Shown piece by piece: positions 24,752-35,701 of a stretch of DNA of 64,000 nt. The notes under the pieces were generated by a model. That model was not told where the DNA came from, did not search any database, and saw nothing but the letters and a program-made list of their open reading frames with translations. The number at the start of each line of letters is the position of its first letter. Within the stretch, counting starts at the first letter, position 1. Source of the stretch: Chromera velia (lineage: Eukaryota; Sar; Chromeraceae). A program made the translations under genes and the position numbers. The stretch lies in the NCBI GenBank assembly GCA_018398765.1, contig JAHBMJ010004213.1, positions 1 to 64,000 of the forward strand, written 5' to 3'.

Positions 24752-25936
24752 GCATGCACGCATACACCATCCTTGTATGCTCACGCTCATCCTGAAGGAG
24801 ATTTGAAACATGCTTGATGGTTTGAGTGGATGCGAACGTGCAGATCTGCAAAAACAAAACTCTTGAAACACTCTTCGCGAGTTTGACCCGTGCTCTGTAT
24901 TGCTTCACTTCGTCATACGAACGCTGTTTCTTTGTATGTTCACACTTCAAACTGTGTGCATATATGCAGACGCCCAAGGGGACCCCTGCACGGCAGCAGA
25001 GGAGAACGAGGTCTGCCTGTTCCCAATGGACAAAACTGTCAATGGAACAAAGGTGGGTCGGTGCATGGGTTCCGGAGTGATCTGCTGCCTTGCAAGTGAA
25101 TGCGAACCTCTTGCGCTTCCACGCCTATTCTGTAACTCTAAAGTGGAGCTTCTTTCTCTCTATTCTCTCGCTGTCTGTGAATTGCCCACTTGCAAACTTC
25201 ATAAAACTCACATGAGAAACCTACCTTTGTGTGAATGCATGTGGGTACATACCCTCACTGACTGCAGGAGGAGATAGAGTCGGGGGAGTATAACATCACC
25301 GCAGACGGCTGTGCGAGGGGATATGGGCCCAACGGCTGGTGCTGGGTCGAACCTCCCATCACAAAGTCAGCTGATTGAGGAGAGAGCGTTTTTGCTTTTC
25401 GATCTCAGGGTTGTCTGCCGTTCTGTCTGTCTGTCTGTCTGGTCAAGATGCACGCCGTATCCCTTTGGCTTTCTGCCTCTTTGTAGAGAAAAGAGAAGAG
25501 AAGTCATATTTGTCCACTGTCCGTCTGCAGAGCCGAGAAGGAGGGAGGCAAGGACAGAAAGTGGGCAGTATGCAACGAAGCCTGTAACAACCCCAAGGCC
25601 GTCTTCTTCAGCCCAGACGGACAGCAGCCCGAGTCTGCACCCACTCAAGTCAGCACCCCCCCTGAGCCCACAACCACCGTGGCGCCCGAGGAGACGACAA
25701 CGACGACGACCACCGCCTCCTCAGAAGGTGTGCACTTCTCGGAGGATGGGGCGACTGTGAAGGGTTCCTCTGCAGATACTTACCAGACCTCAAAGTATGC
25801 TGCAGAGAACAAAAGTGCAGATGATGAGGAAGAGAAGGAGAGTGGGGCTTTGAGAGTGATGGGAACTTTCGGTTTCCACCTCTTCGCTTTGTTGGGCCTG
25901 GCGCTTCTTCACAACTCTTCTGGGGGGTTGAGATGA
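19848..25936 (+). CDS. Secreted mucin-like protein with Cys domain and C-terminal hydrophobic tail, 907 aa
   Basis: Eleven exons join with matching phase: 19848-20407, 21079-21244, 21491-21557, 21883-22050, 22429-22547, 22690-23212, 23592-23692, 24101-24533, 24970-25052, 25268-25365 and 25531-25936. Residues 1-30 are a signal peptide (RLRLVKATLFLSLLFALASS). Residues 30-186 are Ser/Thr/Glu/Ala-rich. Helical, Cys-containing exons 2-5 follow (CLPANQGG, NRECADVGFECADP). Exon 6 has a Thr/Pro mucin-like stretch with many N-x-T sites; exon 8 is Lys-rich; exons 9-11 have more cysteines (CARGYGPNGWCW) and a Thr run. The end, TFGFHLFALLGLALLHN plus a few residues, is a tail anchor or GPI signal. It is probably a cell-surface or wall glycoprotein. 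The exon 9 end could alternatively be 25095. Family not recognised. Confidence 0.75.
20429..20660. repeat. TGAC/TGCC tetranucleotide array in intron 1 of the secreted-protein gene
   Basis: Degenerate GGCTG, TGCC and TGAC units, including (TGCC)6 and (TGAC)8, begin about 20 bp after the donor GTGAGT at 20408. Confidence 0.9.
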
Positions 25937-28306
25937 GAGAGACGCACACTAAAGCCGTTCATCTGCCTTTGATCGACTTTCCCGGGTTCGGTTTCTTTTG
26001 TTCCAAAGGTCTGCATGCATCATCGTGATGCATGTGGACGCTTCCTTACGCATTCATGCAAACAAACCTCGGCCCTTCTTTCCCCCAAACGCCTTCAACT
26101 CCGAGTCGTGTTCTTCGATCCTTCCGGAGAAGGAGAGTTCCGATGAGTGAAACATACCGACAGAAATGAGCTCTACGTATGCACAAGGTTCATCAATCGT
26201 GATTCTTGCACTGTGCCTAGCTTTTCAATTCAAGCATTTAGACTTTCAACTGATTGTTCTGACGGTATACGGGCCCAACTCGCAATGCAGATCGATCGAT
26301 CGATTGATCAAGTGTGTTTATTTCTAGGTTTATTTGATGTGGGTTCACCAAAATCTGTTTGAAATCATCATATCATCATCACATATTGCATTTAAATGCA
26401 CAATGCTCATGCAGGCTGCGATTATCCGCGCTGGCACTCAAGGTGGCATCCCCCTAGGATAATACACACAAACCTAGACACAAGCATAAATACATAACAC
26501 ATTCTAGAGATATATAAGTGTATACGTCACAACATTATGTCAACATACATATCAGAGTGGTCTAGAAATTGATGTAATATTTTTTTTTGTAAACGTTGTA
26601 CTGCAGTGTTAGAAATACTATATTGATGCTTTATATAGACATTTTTTTAAACTGAACTTAGTCTTAAGCCTAGTCTTAATAAGTCTTAAACTATGTTTCC
26701 TAGTATATTTTAACATTCTATCCCATTAATTAATGAAGTGACTCTATATTAATGAAAAACTTTGAAAAGACTTTCACTTTAAGTTTATTCAAAAAACACG
26801 AAAAAACTAACAAGGAATAAATTAAAAGAAATCATATACAATTTAGATAGACGTCTAAATCTCAAGCTATAGTGTATGACTTCACTACGCTGTCACGTCT
26901 TTTACTTAGGTCTTTGTCTGCTGATACAACTGTACAGCAGGAGTACTTAAAAAGAAGGCACTCGGTTGATCTTACTGATCATCTCAGTTGCATCGATCCG
27001 GCACAAACGTGGACGAAAACACTCTATGATGAAATGACGTAATTTATGTTGCTTTTGCGCATGTGCGTAGATTAATTTCACTCATTATGCCTTATGAAAG
27101 ACCCATAAAAGCGTACACAAACCCATGAATTTTGTCATGAGCATGCATTAAACTTACTCACCGATCAACTAAGTTTATGCAGACAAAGGCAAATCTGAAA
27201 CAATGTGATACCAATAGCTTTTCTCTCTCCGTGCGTATCAGCATGCACGGAGAAAGTAGTGTTTAAGTAGTAGAATTATTGCTTGATAATAAAATTTACT
27301 TATAAAACTATACCATAGTTTTATAATTAATTTTCAATCCAAACGCTTCAACTCACATAAAATAATGGATAGAGCAATGCTAAGAGCATGTGTATAATGA
27401 CAGTTTTGAGTATAAAAAATGAAAACAGTAATAGCTTATAAACCATAAAAGATGAGAACTTTATATCAAAATTTAATTAGAAAAAGCAGTGTTAAAGTAA
27501 ATATGAGTTATGTTATTATGTTTAAACTTATTTACATAAGTTTTTCAATAAATTGTTTTGTTTACTTTTTTGCTTTTTTACAAAAAATTACTTTTTTAAA
27601 GTTTTTTCGTTGACATTACTTTTTTTCTTACTTTTGCTTATTTTGAAAAAAGCAAAAAAATAGGAAAAACTATTTTTACCCTAAGATTTTTTTAAGTTTT
27701 TTATTTTTTTCAAAAAAAGTAACTTTTTCATGACTCATAGATGTTAGTCAGTGTATATCAACATCAGAAAGACAAGAGGAACTTTGATCATTCTTCACGT
27801 GAATATACTAGGAACTGGCGAATGCATACAATTGGATGTTTCTGTGAATACCCACTTTAATTACGCGGTTTATGCTGTGACTTAACTTTTTTTTGGGTGA
27901 GTTAAGCACTCCTATACATGTCGCATCCGCTTTTGCCTGCGTGGCTCTCCATCTGCTGCAGCTTTACTTCTCTTGATCACTGAACACCCCGGGGCCTGTA
28001 GGTTCTTTCGGTGTTCATTGAGGACACTTTCTAACCTTTTCCGCTGCTAGCACGGTTTCTGGTGACTTTTTTGACTCCAGCAGCATTCCAGCAGCCCTTT
28101 TCCATTAAGTGATCGAGGTTTTTGTTATGCATGCCGCGTCCCCATGTATAATTAAGGCTAGACCCAGGTTATTTTCGAAGCACGTCAAAGAACGCACAAG
28201 CATAAAGCGTAAAAAGGAAGTTACTATTTTTTTCAAGTGAATCAACTCTAATTAATAGCTTTTAGTGGCGTAAAAATAAAAATGAAAAGCAAAACGTACT
28301 ATATAC
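25937..28306. other. AT-rich gene-poor block
   Basis: No gene is supported over 2.3 kb. From about 26300 the base composition falls sharply in GC, with poly-T/poly-A runs around 27540-27730. A short hairpin (CTCTCCGTGC/GCACGGAGAAAG) lies at about 27223-27257. Confidence 0.55.
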
Positions 28307-28950
28307 CCTGCAGGTAGCCAGGATTTTACGGGATTTTAGCCCAGGATTTTAGCGGATTTTACGGGATTTTGGCCAGGATTTTAGCGGATTTTAGCGGATT
28401 TTGCCCAAGATTCTGCCAGACTCTTAACGTTAAAAATATAATCCCTACACCTAGGATTTTAGAATCTAAATTCCTGGAAGAAAGCTAAAATCCTAGCCTC
28501 TTCCTAGGATTTTACAGGATTATACAGGATTTTACGAGATTATACGGGATTTTACGGGATTATACGAGATTTTACGGGATTTTAAATAAATGAATAAAAT
28601 TAAATTCAAAGATGAATGATACACTTCAAGGCTGCATAGAAGGGATAACTGGCATCGATTGTGATCGACTTTTATTTCATTGTTTTTATTTATGTTAAAA
28701 TCTCGTAAAATCCCGTACAATCCCGTAAAATCCCAGAAAATCCTAGCATTCATTTCTAAAATCCTACGATCTATAATTTTAGTCTTTATAATCTCTAAAG
28801 CCAGGATTTTAGATTCTAAAATCCTGGAGAAATAGTCCGGCAGAATTCTGGGCAAAATCCACCTAAATCCGCTAAAATCCTGGCCAAAATCCCGTAAAAT
28901 CCGCTAAAATCCTGGGCTAAAATCCCGTACAATTTTTGCTACCTGCAGGG
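28307..28950. mobile_element. 644-bp foldback MITE with TA target site
   Basis: Both ends read CCCTGCAGGTAGC inward and TA flanks each side (28305-28306 and 28951-28952). Inverted similarity continues for over 100 bp. The arms are built from GGATTTTA units with GCGG, CGGG or GGCC variations (TTTTAGCGGATTTTACGGG). There is no coding sequence. The TA target suggests mobilisation by a Tc1/mariner or similar transposase; that is inference. Confidence 0.85.
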
Positions 28951-29077
28951 TAAAGGTAGGAAGCTTATACTGACTGATGAACAAAAAACTTTACAGTATT
29001 TGCAGTCAGCAAGATATACAATGAAATTGTAGTGTGACATCATTCAAATTGCGATACAATACCCTATATACTACCTA

Positions 29078-29461
29078 GGGGGACAAAATTAATACATAAT
29101 TTTTTTGAAAAAAGCGAAGATTTGAGTTTGTCAGAAAAAAGGGGCAGCGTTGGACCAAGCTGACCAAGTAGACTTAGTAAAGACTTATACTAACTAGTTG
29201 GGTCCTACGGGCCTCACATTAATTGGATTAAAAATTTAGTTTGAAGTCCTAGATTTTTTTTTCAATTTTTAGAGCGCTCCTAGACTACCATTTTTTCAAT
29301 TTTACAGATTTGACATATAAAGCAAAACGACAGAGCTATATATAAACAGGAAGTTATCTTTTAGTCTGACGTTAGATTATTTTTACTAGAGTGCCATAAG
29401 CCTATGATGATTGTGTTGAAGATATGCTTCCTGGATATGATATGCATTAATTTTGTCCCCC
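29078..29461. mobile_element. 384-bp TIR element (MITE-like)
   Basis: GGGGGACAAAATTAAT plus RCATA reads inward from both ends, giving a terminal inverted repeat of about 21 bp with one mismatch. There is no coding sequence. Flanks are ...CCTA and TTTT..., so no clear target duplication is seen. The right flank (29462-29502) recurs in a variant form at 32390-32440. Confidence 0.7.
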
Positions 29462-30564
29462 TTTTGGCGACATAAGTTTTGTATACTCATCTTTTGACCT
29501 GTCTAGCACCAATGAAATATGACAAGAAGTAAACATTTATATAATTAAATTAGTAAGCTATAACGGTTTCAATCAAGTGTTAATTAGGGGTTGTAGGGAG
29601 AATGTGTCTCAAATATAAGTAAACTTATTTTTTCTGAAGTGACAGATCAACCAAGCCTATACCGGCTTTCAGTATGCTCCAATTGGATAGAAGCAAGAAA
29701 TAAACTAAACAAAGTGGTAGAGGAAAAGAAAGTGAAGCAAAGGATTCAGAGAGAAGGAATTGAGGGATTGAATACAGCCGAAACAGAAGCAAGGGAGATG
29801 CTGCTTTTGGCTTTACAAGTCGATCCGTATGAAGCATGCAGAGCCGTTTGCGATCTTTGTTACTCACTGTGCACGCCTGTCTCTGTGTGAACGCAACCTT
29901 TTCTTCTTCTGTTCGAGTCTTATATTGTCACCTCCAACGTGCATACAGCTCATGAGCTCACCAAGCAAGCACTTCAGGGGATCTCGCGCTTAGCCTTATC
30001 TCTAGAGTTGAGTGATTGACGATCTCTTGTATGAACATGGGCTGCTGGGAGCACGGCTCCACTCTAGCAAAGCCAACTTCATTCATTCATTCAATTCAAT
30101 CTAGCTTTACCAATTGAGGATGTATAAAGCCAATTACTTTAAAGTAATACTTTATGCTGTATCTACTTCTATTCTAGCCCGCTTGATCCAGTGTCGACTT
30201 CAAAAACGAATCTTCGCCAACTCCATAAAAAAATATACAATACTTTTGTCACCCATGTTGTTGATCGAGCAAACTTTCGATAAGAACATACAAAAGAACA
30301 AACAAAAAAATATAATAAAAATATGATTGTCAAGCAGTAAAAATTTGAAAGAAGACAATGTATGATTTGTTTGATAGAAGTGATATCCTTACTTGATTTA
30401 TTGTAAGTCAAACTTTTGTTGTTCTGAATTTTACTAACATATAGAAACTTAGTTTTTATTTTTTTAGGTTCAAATCATTATACAGTCGAACACATCTACT
30501 CTTTTTTGTGAGAAACAAAGTACATTAAACCTTTTTATAATAGAGCTTTTCTGATAGTTTAGCT
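29462..30564. other. AT-rich spacer with one unassigned open frame
   Basis: The segment TTTTGGCG...GACATAAGTTTTGTATA at 29462 is shared with 32390, where 14 extra bases lie inside it. A plus-strand open frame at 29639-29890 has a plausible helical composition (ARNKLNKVVEEKKVKQRI) but no ATG near its start and no recognised domain. It may be a stray exon. Confidence 0.4.
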
Positions 30565-32141
30565 CAGGGTTGCTTTTCTGGTCGGTAACAGGTCTAGTCT
30601 ACCGGCAATTGCCGGTAACCGGTAATAGCCTCAGTCTGCCTTCCTTTTACCAACAAAAAAAATGATAAAAATTAGGGTCCCAAAAAAAAAATTTCGCCTG
30701 CGGCGCCAACCTTCAGGAACATGTTTTTAAGTGTTTATTGGCATTTAAAAAGCCTATTCATACACAAAAAAAACAAAAAAAATATTAAAAAAATATAAAT
30801 TTTTAATTGCTTCACCCCTATAAGTAGCAAAAAGTTCTAACAGCTCTATAACAGCGTCTGTCCAATAACTACTCCCTTTTTTTACTTTGCTTCATCTCTC
30901 ACTGTTCTGTTTCTCTGTATATCAGGCCTTGACCATCGTTAGAGAGCGATCAAAGTAAGAGACGGAAAAAGTCTACTTCTTTCTGAAAAACGAGGAGATG
31001 GTAAGCCTGCGGCTCTATACTTGCGCAGCCCCTGCCCGGTTTGCTGAGGGGGGAGCAATAAGAAGAACATTGCCTCCTCGAGCTCCCCCCGTGGTACGGC
31101 TAGGTCTAGGGCTGGGTAGTCTCGGACGGAAAGAGGAAGGGGCGGATGCGGCTGCTGCACCGCGGCTACAAAAAAAAGCCAGAGCGACCAGCACCTGAGG
31201 GGACCGAACACTAGCAGAGGCTGGGGCAGAGGGGGGGAGAACACGAATCATGGCTCTTTTTGGAGAGCCTTCTTCTTCTACGCTGCGTCTTCTTCTTTTC
31301 TTTCTTCTTCTCTGTGAAGGCGGCGGGTCTCTGGGCCTTTCTTCCCCCGCCTCCTCTTCTTGTACATACACCTCTTCCTCTACTCTGCTCCCCCCGTTTG
31401 CCTCGATTTTGTCCGTTTAATTATAATTATATACAAAGGTCCACTCGCCTTTCGTTCCCATATTCACTCTCCCTCAGGCTGTCTTTGTCTGCTCACATAC
31501 AAACCTAATTGCCTTTCGTTCACATATTTGCCCTCCCTGTCTCTATAAACGCCCAACCGCCTTTCGTTCACATACTCGCTTTCCCTGTCTTTGTTCGCTT
31601 ATTTACTTATGATTCTTTCATGTCTGCTTGCTTGCAGATAGCAAATCTCCACCCCCCTAGGTCTCCAGAGTCAGAGGCCCTTCGAAGCCTCAGATATCAG
31701 CTTTTAGCGGCGGGTCAGAATCTTTCTTTGGAGGCTGGAGCACTGGATTGGGGGGACTACCCAAACTTTGATGCGGACTCTTTCCGTTGTTGGAATCGCA
31801 CGGGTGCATCTGTTTGGGCCAGCTGTGGTCATTGCGGCCAGTGGTTCTCTGTCTTTGGGCACCAAGTGTAAGATGGGACCCATTGCTTCAACGTGTGTCA
31901 TCTTCAAGCACACTGGCCGCATAGCTATCCCTACAGATGACGCATTGACTTTTTGAATTGACCTTAAGTCTAACCTTAAGTGATTGATTGATTGACCTAT
32001 AACCTAGGGCTTAGGTTATTGAAAAGTGTTAGTGACTGTTAGAATTCTGCCAAGTCTTTGCCAACTGCCAGCAAACTCTGCCGGTAATTACCGGTTACCG
32101 GTAATGAAACTTGTCTACCACCGAAAAAATCGGCAACCCTG
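30565..32141. mobile_element. hAT-type element with perfect 8-bp target duplication
   Basis: Both ends read CAGGGTTGC inward, the typical hAT CAGGG end. GTTTAGCT is directly repeated on each side (30557-30564 and 32142-32149). Subterminal CCGGTAACCGGTAAT-type motifs occur near both ends. No hAT transposase was found in the 1577 bp, so the copy is non-autonomous. An exon-like segment at 31638-31871, preceded by CTTGCAG, encodes an open frame ending ASVWASCGHCGQWFSVFGHQ, possibly captured host sequence. Confidence 0.88.
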
Positions 32142-33445
32142 GTTTAGCTTCTCTAGTTTAAATGAGTCGATATAGGAAAAAAATTATTTCACACAATATC
32201 AGTATCAAAATGTTCTTTATAATTAAGAAGCCCTCTATACAATCAATTAATTTTAAGAAAAATAAAACATTCATAAAGAAATAAAACAAATAAGCGCCTA
32301 TAGTAAATAGACTCCTAGTGAATTGAGTTTAATTCAACTTTGAATAAAATATGTGTTTCACAAAAAAAAAAGATCCACTTTTGGCGTCAACACCATGGAC
32401 GACATAAGTTTTGTATATTCATCTTTTAACCTCTGATTCTGATGAACTGCAAGCAGAGAACAACTCGGGGGCGGGTTTGCCTGAATGTTTGCTTTCCCTT
32501 TTCTCTCTCTACCCCTAGTCGCCCTCATCTCTCCTCCTACCTCTCTCATCCTCCTCTTTTACCCAGCCTCTCTCGCCCTCCTCCCTAATCCTGTCTCTCT
32601 CGTCCGCACCCCTCGTTAGACGGACGCAGCGCGATGGAGGGGAAGGTGGGAGGCCCCGAGTACGGGAAGGGGCCAGAGGTACGGGAGCGGCTGAGCTGGT
32701 GGCTTCAGTGGAGACGTTCGACAAATCGGCAGCGAGCATCGGAACACGGGGGGTGCGTTAGGGTACTCGCTGTTCGGGGAGGGGTATGTCCGCATGGTTA
32801 GGGAAGAAGGGTGTATTGGTGTAGGTGTTAAGTGCGTTTTAGGTCTATCCAGTTGTCATCGTCTAGATAGAACAGATCAACAGAGATAACCGCTTTCCAG
32901 GAAAGGCAGGACCCCCTGGTGCACCATGCCAATGGGAGACATAAGTGTGCAGGATCTCTTTGGTGCAATCGAGCTTGACTGTAATTAATGCTGACGGAGC
33001 ACAAACTGTTTGATTCCGAAAAAGGTTAGTCAATATATATATCTTCCATGCAGGGAGGCGGACAGCCCGACGGGCGGGCGGCCCGCGCGGTCGCGCGGAT
33101 CCGACCTTGTCAGCCGGCCGGCCGGAGATTCGTCGCAAAATGGCTGACTGACCTTTCCACGCACAATTAGTGAAGGACCCATGCATTGAAAGCGTCTTCG
33201 AAGCATTGAAGCTCGCGTCGGATTCCACTATGGATGACTTGCAGATCGATTGTCATTGCTAAGCTGTCGTTTGTGCAAAAAGCTAGTTTGAACGGTCTGA
33301 CTCCGTCCGCTGACAGCTTTTCTCCCAAACACGAAGACACCGCATACATATATATATAGATTGATCGAACTTCTGGCAGCAATCTTCGATAGATCAGTCA
33401 GACTGAGCGAGTATATATATATATACATCTCGGGGCGACAGATCA
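32142..33445. other. Spacer before the E2-UBL gene
   Basis: No gene recognised. TA tracts at 33345-33358 and 33412-33425 lie 88 and 21 bp upstream of the next start codon and may be its core promoter. CGGGCGGGCGGCCCGCGCG (about 33071-33089) is a GC-rich palindrome-like run. Confidence 0.45.
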
Positions 33446-34528
33446 ATGGCTGTGAGGAGGCGAATTCAGAAAGAAGCGGAAGATTTCTCGAAAGAGCCCC
33501 TGCTGCGCATCACAGTCGCCTCAGATCAAGAGGAGGACCCCGGAATCAGCCTGAAGCTCAGGCTCACAATCGAGGGCCCCGAAAAGACGCCATACGAAGG
33601 AAAGCTTCTTCCCCTAGAGATCCTGTACCCCCAGGACTATCCTTTCAGGCCCTTCACGATCATCTCACGATCGTGCGAACAGCCCATGAAGACACGGATA
33701 GTCCACCACCCTTCTCTGGCTTCACATGAACCCTTCTGCCTGTCCTTTCTGCGAACGGCCGGATGCTATCCCGCAATCGAGTGGTCCCCGGCAATGTCCG
33801 CAAGGAAGATCCTCGAAGTATTGATCCTTCCTCAGCTTACTTGTTGTACTTCACAGGAAACCTTCCTAAACTTTTTCAAGGAAAACGGTCACGTTCTCGC
33901 AACCCATTGGCGGCACGTAGCTCCCCAGGGCATGAAGACAAACCCTTCGACCCCGCCTCCACCTGATGCTCTGCCGATTTCTGTGAAGACACTGACAGGT
34001 GATGTTTGCATGCTAGGGCCGTTCTCAGAGAATGCAACAGTCTTGCAGCTGCAGAAGAAAATTCACGAACAGAGAAAAATTCCAGTAACCGACCAGCGAC
34101 TAAATTTTGAAGGGAAAGAGCTGTCGAGTGAACGAGCTCTGGCGGATTACCCTGGACTGCTTATGCGCTCAAGTGAGGGTGGAAGTCAGAGTCCGACTGT
34201 CTATCTTACTGTGAAATCCCGGTGCGACTGCAATTACATGAAATCCAACTGGCTCTGCCAGCTTGCAGAAAAGGACTGGAACCAGTTCTGGGACATGGCG
34301 TCGTTTTGGAATGGAAAGTCCCGTAAGGCGGCGTTGCGGCTCTTCCTGCTCCTGGAGCAGGGCCGTGCTGAGGCGGCGTGTGAGTCCTCGGAGACGGTAA
34401 CGCTCATGGTTGGGCTTCAGAGAGTCTTGCAGGAGAGAAAGAGCAGACAAGCAGCAGGAGGAGGGGAGGAGGTGTCGCTAAGGATTGAAAAACAGGACAT
34501 CCGGAGACTGCTGCTTTCCTTTCTTTGA
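33446..34528 (+). CDS. E2 ubiquitin-conjugating (UBC) domain fused to a ubiquitin-like domain, 360 aa
   Basis: Intronless. Residues about 1-155 are a UBC fold: YPFRPF, then HHPS (87-90) in the HPN position and PFCLSFL with Cys98 eight residues after the HPN third residue, the same spacing as in active E2s, then WSPAMSARKILEVL. The Asn of HPN is Ser here. A proline linker (171-178) leads to a ubiquitin-like domain, 181 to about 258 (PISVKTLTGD, LNFEGKELSSERALADYPG), with no C-terminal Gly-Gly, so it is not processed. The last 100 residues are helical and basic. It likely accepts ubiquitin or a related modifier from an E1 by thioester; the UBL may tether it to the proteasome or an E3. The start is the first ATG, just after TA tracts. 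Confidence 0.85.
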   Translation: MAVRRRIQKEAEDFSKEPLLRITVASDQEEDPGISLKLRLTIEGPEKTPYEGKLLPLEILYPQDYPFRPFTIISRSCEQPMKTRIVHHPSLASHEPFCLSFLRTAGCYPAIEWSPAMSARKILEVLILPQLTCCTSQETFLNFFKENGHVLATHWRHVAPQGMKTNPSTPPPPDALPISVKTLTGDVCMLGPFSENATVLQLQKKIHEQRKIPVTDQRLNFEGKELSSERALADYPGLLMRSSEGGSQSPTVYLTVKSRCDCNYMKSNWLCQLAEKDWNQFWDMASFWNGKSRKAALRLFLLLEQGRAEAACESSETVTLMVGLQRVLQERKSRQAAGGGEEVSLRIEKQDIRRLLLSFL

Positions 34529-34737
34529 TTTAGAATCTAAAAGAGCGAGGGGGGCAGAAGCTTCCAAAAAAGATACTTCGAATCCGAGAGTATTGGCAGG
34601 AAGCCGAAACCAATTTTGCTGCGGCACGGGATGGCTCCCGCCACGTTTTTTTTTTTTTTAACTTTCTGGTGCACACATCGGTACAACTCTCTGTCTCATT
34701 ACCCTTCTGTCGTCCCAAGTCATTCTCTTGTCGTTCT

Positions 34738-34907
34738 CTCTGTCTATCTTGTTTCAGAGACTGTCTGCCTATCTATCTGTCGGTTTGTCTGTTCATCTGT
34801 TCATCTGTCTGTCTGCTTGTCTGTTTGTCTGTTTGTCTGTCTGTTTGTCTGTCTATCTGCCTGTTTGTCTGTTTGTCTGTCTGTCTGTTTGTCTATTTGT
34901 CTGTTTA

Positions 34908-34945
<38 letters not shown>

Positions 34946-34952
34946 CCTCTAT
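34738..34952. repeat. (TCTG)n/(TTTG)n tetranucleotide array
   Basis: Nearly continuous CTGT units with TCTA and TTTG variants lie 200 bp downstream of the E2-UBL stop. Cys/Val/Ser-rich frames over it are artefacts. Confidence 0.95.
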
Positions 34953-35701
34953 CTGAAAAATGAAAGAGAAAAGCGAAACACAAAAAGAAAGAACGATATA
35001 GTATGGCTGTCTTTCTCTCTGCATAGAGCCTACTAGTGTCTATTTGTCGGTCTTTGTGTCATTGTCTGGGTTGTTTTACCGTTTCTTTACAGGTCATCAT
35101 CATCATAGACATGTCCGTACATCTTTGTGACGTCGGTGTTATACATGAATTCGATCACTGGCAGCTTCTCTAGCGTGTACTAATTCCTAAAACTTTAGAA
35201 ATCAATTTTTTATGAACCGTAAGGAGTTGAGACTTGATACAAAAAATGTTTATTTAGTACATTTACTAATATGTAGGTCTATAAACACCGTGAATATCGT
35301 TTTTCAACTTATGACTGGCACTCAAAGTCTGTTCAAGAGAAGTTGACCTCCAAAATTTATTGAAATTCCTTAAAATTCTTTTTTATTCCTCCACAAATTC
35401 TTCCAAATTCATGGGTAAATCCCTGTATTAAATTTCACTCTAAATTTTTACAGGTCTTTTCACTACAATCTGCATGAGTAGATCAAAATTAATTGATTGC
35501 GATTATTATAACTCAGGCTTAGTGCTAAGTTTCGTTAAAATTCAAGTTATGTTTACCAAAATTAGAATTTGGCTGGTCAGACTAGGAATTTAGACAAAAA
35601 AAATGTTACGGTCCCTTAGTCAAATCTAGTATAGTTAAATAAGCTAAAACACTTTCATCTGTTGGCTATTTTTCCTAGATCACCGCGTGATATTGTTTGA
35701 A
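34953..35701. other. AT-rich spacer between convergent genes
   Basis: I see nothing here beyond AT-rich sequence. It is the shared 3' region of the E2-UBL and methyltransferase genes. Confidence 0.5.

Noticed and set aside
34616-34983. Cys/Val/Ser-rich and Asp/Arg/Gln-rich frames
   Set aside because: Translation of a (TCTG)n microsatellite.
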